Assembly (NCBI GenBank): GCA_038277395.1
Contig: CM076194.1
Span: forward strand, 115,287,209-115,351,208
DNA length: 64,000 bases
Source: Dryocosmus kuriphilus
Taxonomy: Eukaryota > Arthropoda > Insecta > Hymenoptera > Cynipidae
Direction of reading: 5' to 3'
The first letter of the stretch is position 1. Each line of letters opens with the position of its first letter. Below are positions 59,429-64,000 of the stretch, in pieces. The notes beneath the pieces are model-generated. The model was not told the origin of the DNA. It ran no database searches and worked only from the letters and a program-made list of their open reading frames with translations. The position numbers were made by a program, and so were the translations under genes.

Positions 59429-61124
59429 TTATCATTAACTGATCCTAATGGAACCATTGTATCAAAGTGGGCGCAAAAACACCCGACTGATCCACATTCT
59501 TGTATCTGCTTGATTTGCCCGAATACATTTTTCAAGACAGAAAAGGGATTTTATAGACTGCAGTAACATGCCAAAAGAAAACAACATATCTTAAATTTAT
59601 CGAAACAAAAACAAGGACAAATATTATTAAGAGCGTCTTCAATGCCATTCGGATCAACTCCTGAAATACCACCTCAAACAGCTTCCTGTGAGTCAACAGT
59701 TCTTCAGTCGTCAAGATCAACTGCAGTGTCTTCAACATCGTGTAACCAGATAAGGAGTAATATTACTGTTTATAATCCGAAAGAAGCTGCAGTAAAAGCA
59801 GAACTTCTTTGGTGCATGGAAACTGTTGTTAGTTGTAGCTCTATCGCATCATGTGCCGGAAAAAGACAACTTTTTCAAGTAATGTTTCCAAACGATTTCC
59901 CAGAGCAATTTTCTTTAACGTCTGGTAAAGTACAGTACCTGATTACAGAAGCTTTAGGGCCTTATTTACAGACTCAAATGCTTGCTGATGTTCAGCATTG
60001 TGACGTGCTTTTTTCCCTGCTTTTCGATGACCCGAGCAACGTGAAAAGCAAAAAAGAGCTGCAAATCCGAATTAGATTTTGGTCTCGCACTGAACAGAAG
60101 ATAGTATACAAGCATTTGGTAACCCACCTTTTAGGGAAAGCAACGGGTCGAATTTTATTTGATTCTTTGAAGAAGGCACTTGATTCAAGCCGTTTGTCAT
60201 TCAAACAAGTATTGGCCTTGGGATGTGACGGACCCAACGTTAAGTTTATTTCAAGAAGAATTAAAAAGATTAAAATTCAAACCCTCAATTGATTTAGGTA
60301 CTTTTGCGATATACGCATTGCTCACAATGGATTTTAAAAGGTTCTAATGAGTTATCATTAGACCCGTCTGATTTCGTACTTAAAAATATATTATTATTTT
60401 CACCACAGAGATGCGCGGTGTCAAAATTTTGAGTCAATTCAAGTGAAATTAGGGCTGCCCACTCACTCTTATGACTGAAATTAAACAATTTTACGTGACC
60501 GCGATTAAACATATTACTAAAAAAAATTCCCTCTTTTGAAGTTTTGAAATATTTTCAGTGTCTCTCGCTTGAGAATATCAGAAAACCAGAAAGCGAGTCT
60601 TACGTCACAAAGATTGCAAGCTTATTGCTACTCCATAATTTAGATGTTGATATTTTATCTTGTGATTGGAAACTTCTACAATTTGATGAAGCGGTCAGGT
60701 TTGCACTAAACAAAGACGAAAGAATCTACTCTTATTGGAACGATGTATTTGCACTCCAGGATCAGACACATCCAAGGTACTGTGTGTTACAAAGAGTTGT
60801 GCAAAGTGCTCTTGCCCTCTCGCATGGTAATGCTGACGTAGAAAGAGGATTTTCGAAATCCTCGCAACTTTTAACCGAAGATAAATCCAGTACTTATGTC
60901 TGAAAGAACTCTGAATGCGAAGTTAGCAATTACCGATGCTTTGAAAAAATATGACAACATGGTGTACAAAGTTCCCATAGTACCTTAACTGCAGAATCGG
61001 GCACAGGGTGCTTACAGATCATATCAACTTTATTTAGAAGATCACAAAAGAATTTCGGAAGAAAAGGCTTCACAAGCAGCTGCTTAACTGAAAAGGAAAG
61101 CTGATGAAAAAGCTCTGTTAAATA

Positions 61125-62459
61125 CGAGGCACGTCCATAAAGTAAGTGTACTCAATTTATGTAGGCTTCAAAAAAAATTTGTTAAAACAAAAACATAGTT
61201 GGTTACACTTGTATATATGTAAGTTATTTTTCGACATAGTCACCATCCCTCTCGATGCAAGTGGTGAGCCGCGGGATCAATTTTTTGATGCCTGCCTCGA
61301 AGAAGTCTCCCGCCAGCTCTTTTGTCCACACTCTCCACCTCCCCCTTCACCTCCTCGTCCGTTGAAAACTTGTTTCCACCCATGTGCACCTTCAGGGAAG
61401 TGAAGAGATGGAAATCTGAAGGGGCCTGGTCAGGGGAATACGGGGGATGGTTCAAAGCGTCCCATCCAAAAGAGTCCAGGAGTTGCTTCGTGGCGTTGGC
61501 CGTGTGAGGTTTGGCATTGTCATGCAGCAGGCAGACTCCCTTCGTCAGCATGCCCCTCCTTTTATTCTGAATCGCCCTTTTCAATTTTTTCAGCGTCTGA
61601 CAGTATCTTGCCGCGTTGATGGTCTCCCCCCGTGAGGCAGATATTCAATCAAAATTATGCCTTTATGGTCCCAAAACACGGATGCCATGATTTTTTTGGC
61701 TGAAATTGTGGTTTTGAATTTCTTGGCGGAGGGTGACAGGGTGTGGCGCCATTGTTGAGACTGCCTCTTAGTTTCAGGCGTGTAGTGGGCAACCCAAGTT
61801 TCGTCTCCAGTAACAATAGAGTAGAGAAAATCATCGCCTTCGCGTTCGTAGCGCTCCAAAAACTCTTTGGAGCTCTGCACTCGATTCAACTTGTGCTGTT
61901 CTGTCAGCTGTTTTGGGACCCACCTCGCAGACAGTTTCCGATATCCGAGAGTTTCTGTGATTGTTTCGTGTAACAGGGATCTGGAGATTTGCGGAAACAT
62001 CGCAGAAAGATCATCTAACGTCAATCTGCGATCGTCACGGACCGCAATCTCGATTTTTTCCACAAGTTCGTCAGTCACAATTGAAGGTCTTCCGCTCCTC
62101 TGATCGTCATGCACGGAAGTACGGCCATTTTTTAATTCGCGACACCACTTGTAGACACTCGTACGATTCATAGCTCCATTACCGTAAACAGTTTTCACCT
62201 CATTATAAATCTCAACTGGAGCTTTTCCCTTCACAACGAGGTAGCGAATGACGGCGCGAATTTCGCACTTGGCGGGAGATACGACCGGTATTTTTCGCGA
62301 GAGATGCTACTGCGTCAAGAGTTTTCAACACACTAACCTCGGATTGGTCTCGTTTTGAAGAGGAGGGGTCAGGCTGCGCGGCAGTGTTGTCAACATGTCG
62401 AAAAAGTATTCCCTACAGCTGTGAGAGTACCAATACACTTACTTTCTGGACGTGCCTCG
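61125..62459 (-). mobile_element. Mariner element (1335 bp) with TA duplication
   Basis: The ends CGAGGCACGTCCATAAAGTA and, inverted, CGAGGCACGTCCAGAAAGTA are near-perfect inverted repeats. TA is duplicated at 61123-61124 and 62460-62461. It is inserted within the coding region of the hAT-like gene in the opposite orientation. It belongs to a different mariner subfamily from the element at 32631, judged by ends and protein. Confidence 0.95.
61221..62270 (-). pseudogene. Mariner transposase (DD34D), frameshifted
   Basis: On the minus strand the frame begins near 62270 (AKCEIRAVIRYLVVKGKAP; no ATG in place) and runs through the helix-turn-helix region, NRTSVYKWCRELKNGRTSV, WVPKQL and VTGDETWVAHY (first Asp). 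A frame change in a G-run near 61630 leads to LHDNAKPHTA (second Asp) and YSPDQAPSDFHLF (third Asp); 34 residues lie between the last two. A further change near 61315 moves the tail to ELAGDFFEAGIKKLIPR and DGDYVEK. All catalytic Asp are present, but two frame breaks and the lost start make it inactive. Confidence 0.92.
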
Positions 62460-62763
62460 TAGTATAGATAAAGAAAATAAAACTGTTGAAAAATTGGAAA
62501 AAGATTTGAGGCTTGCTAACAAATCTTACAAACAAGCAGAAAGTGATGCTGAGTCCATGCAAAAAGTATTAAAAGATGTTACAAAGAAAGCTGTTACAGG
62601 TCCAGCGATGTCAGAAATCGTTAAAAGTTTAGGAAAATTACGAGAAATGGACAAAGTGAAAAGAAAGAGAGTAGATGAGTTAAAGTTAGACATAGGGTTA
62701 AGAAAATCTCAAATTATAAAATCGGTGATAAAGAAAAGACGTCTTGATGATTCTCAGTTTTAA

Positions 62764-64000
62764 ATTAGAGCTTCTTTTTCTTGAAATTTAATTCTCAGTT
62801 TCTGTAAATCTATGGTGTTGAAAACTTTTTTACTATTGTTTTAAATAATTATGTATGCGTTAAACTATAATTATGATCTGTTTTAAATAATTGTAATTCT
62901 CAGTACGATATTGTGATATTTGGATACTCATGGGCCCTGGTGAAGGGCCTTGTCTAGTTAATATGGATTGGATCTAGCGTATGAATCCACATATGGCTGT
63001 GCCAAGCTGTCCACCAGGGGTGACTGCTAGAGAGATCGATCAGCGACTCGAGTCGGAGCAGTGTTGTGGGACTAGTGTCTTGTTTGAATGAGCAGCAGCC
63101 AGCATGCGACTTCTGGATCGATCTATAATCTATAACTTCCAATAATTATAATATAATATTTTGAGCGCAAAATGTAATGAGTTCCACTTTCAAATATAAT
63201 CCATGTTTTTCTCGTATAATCATTCCCCCCTTCTTTATTGTCTCGCACAAAACTCTGCCTTGTAAAGTAAAAATGCTTCACTCATCTCCTTCAGCAAAAT
63301 CAGATCGTGGGAATGGGTTACTGGGGTCCGTAATGACCCCACAGGTTTGTGTACGTTTGAGGTAATTACTTATCATTTTGCTTACACGCTAGTTGCTTCT
63401 ACCTGTGGATTAGTCGTCTTTTAATATACGGCAGGAAGTGATTCCACGAGAGGTAAAGCTACGAATGAGTGAGCAAATAAATATCAGCGTCTTGCTTCAT
63501 CTTAGCTTAGTCCTTCCGCCTTACCGGATGTTATTCATTAACGTAGTCGAAAAATTGCCGAGAGGCGGAATTGAGTCCGGGTCGCCATTACTTACATAAG
63601 TTGTGTTAACGTGCAGATGTACTCAGGCGAAAGCGCATTGCTGGTTGTCGTAACGCCGCGCGCGTCGTCAATAGTCACCTCATACAGGACGAAAGTATCT
63701 GCGTTCTCACTCCGTATTTTATAGGAAGTTACTTTCGCAACCACGTATAGGCGATGGATGGTAAATAATTAGATTCATGTTTGATATAATAATTCCGACA
63801 CTGTAATCTGAAGTATAGGTAGTAAAATATAGGTTCGAGTAATAGACAAAAAATATCGTTGGTCTATGCATATAGTTAAAAAGACATTTATTATAATAGG
63901 TCGTGAAATTTCAAAATCTTAGAAAACTAAACGAATTTCAGTAACTTGAAAACCATTTGGATATTACTTAAATGATTCCAAATTCGAAAGTATGCAAATA
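62764..64000. other. Non-coding stretch, probably slingshot intron
   Basis: No gene or named repeat is recognised. It holds AT-rich DNA, with GC-richer parts at 62930-63120 and 63500-63700 lacking meaningful frames. Confidence 0.4.

Larger units (their letters stand above)
59429..62763 (+). pseudogene. hAT-like transposase, interrupted by mariner
   Basis: The frame from 59429 reads SKWAQKHPTDPHS, a CICLIC...HAKRKQH finger (with one TAA near 59564), then from 59642 PEIPPQTASC, ALGPYLQTQMLADVQHCDVL, LFDDPSN and GCDGPNVKF. After a decayed stretch (60293-60543) it reads FDEAVRFALNKDERIYSYW and the dimerisation hallmark ALSHGNADVERGFSKSSQLL. A frame change near 60895 and stops near 60990 and 61085 follow. 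The coiled-coil C terminus (KLEKDLRLANKSYKQAESD) ends at 62763. The mariner at 61125-62459 sits in codon Asn-Ser of the tail; removing it and one TA rejoins KALLN and SIDKENK in frame. It is a relative of the gene at 3275-5488 but in a different subfamily. Element ends were not resolved. Confidence 0.8.

Overview
This window looks like an AT-rich insect nuclear genome, most likely hymenopteran (the host protein match and the style of the repeats both fit, but this is inference). Only one host exon is recognised with confidence: a plus-strand internal exon of slingshot (ssh, the cofilin phosphatase) at 56712-56890, with canonical splice sites. No flanking ssh exon was recognised, so most or all of the window may be intron around this exon. 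Two weaker gene candidates are a two-exon CARD-like frame at 38258-38560 and a minus-strand exon-like frame at 6976-7173.

The rest is dominated by transposable elements of several ages. (a) A composite, apparently non-coding repeat family is present in about fourteen full or partial copies (1-330, 869-1905, 14330-14670, 21161-22423, 31757-34566, 35518-36751, 47204-51963, 54483-56400). Each full unit has an inverted 11-bp box at its left end, the same box in direct orientation inside and at the right end, GC-rich palindromes, a GAC/GTC trinucleotide tract and a tandem array of about 150-187-bp subunits. At 47204-51963 six full or partial units are joined head to tail and head to head. (b) Two pseudogenised hAT-like transposases: 3275-5488 inside an element with inverted ends (2562-5643), and 59429-62763. 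Related non-autonomous copies lie at 9916-10620, 24275-26907, about 37845-37925 and 52975-54470. (c) Two mariner DD34D elements with intact ends and TA duplications: 32631-33996, inside a composite-repeat array, and 61125-62459, inside the second hAT gene. (d) A decayed non-LTR retrotransposon with reverse transcriptase and a restriction-like endonuclease region at 28240-30680. (e) Foldback and MITE elements: 5756-6947 (8-bp duplication), 12122-14208, 18463-20287 (perfect 9-bp duplication, Mutator-like), 24399-25277 (TA duplication), 40132-41064, 46428-46581, 57467-58228 and 59154-59302. (f) A tRNA-Gly-like SINE at about 57595-57919.

Nested insertions give a relative chronology: composite array before mariner 1; hAT-like element before the TA MITE; hAT gene before mariner 2. 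The least explained structures are the composite repeat family, a cluster of seven same-direction copies of a 17-base box at 8457-9376, and a short TATA promoter plus 24-codon frame inside a MITE at 40258-40419. Remaining stretches are AT-rich non-coding DNA.
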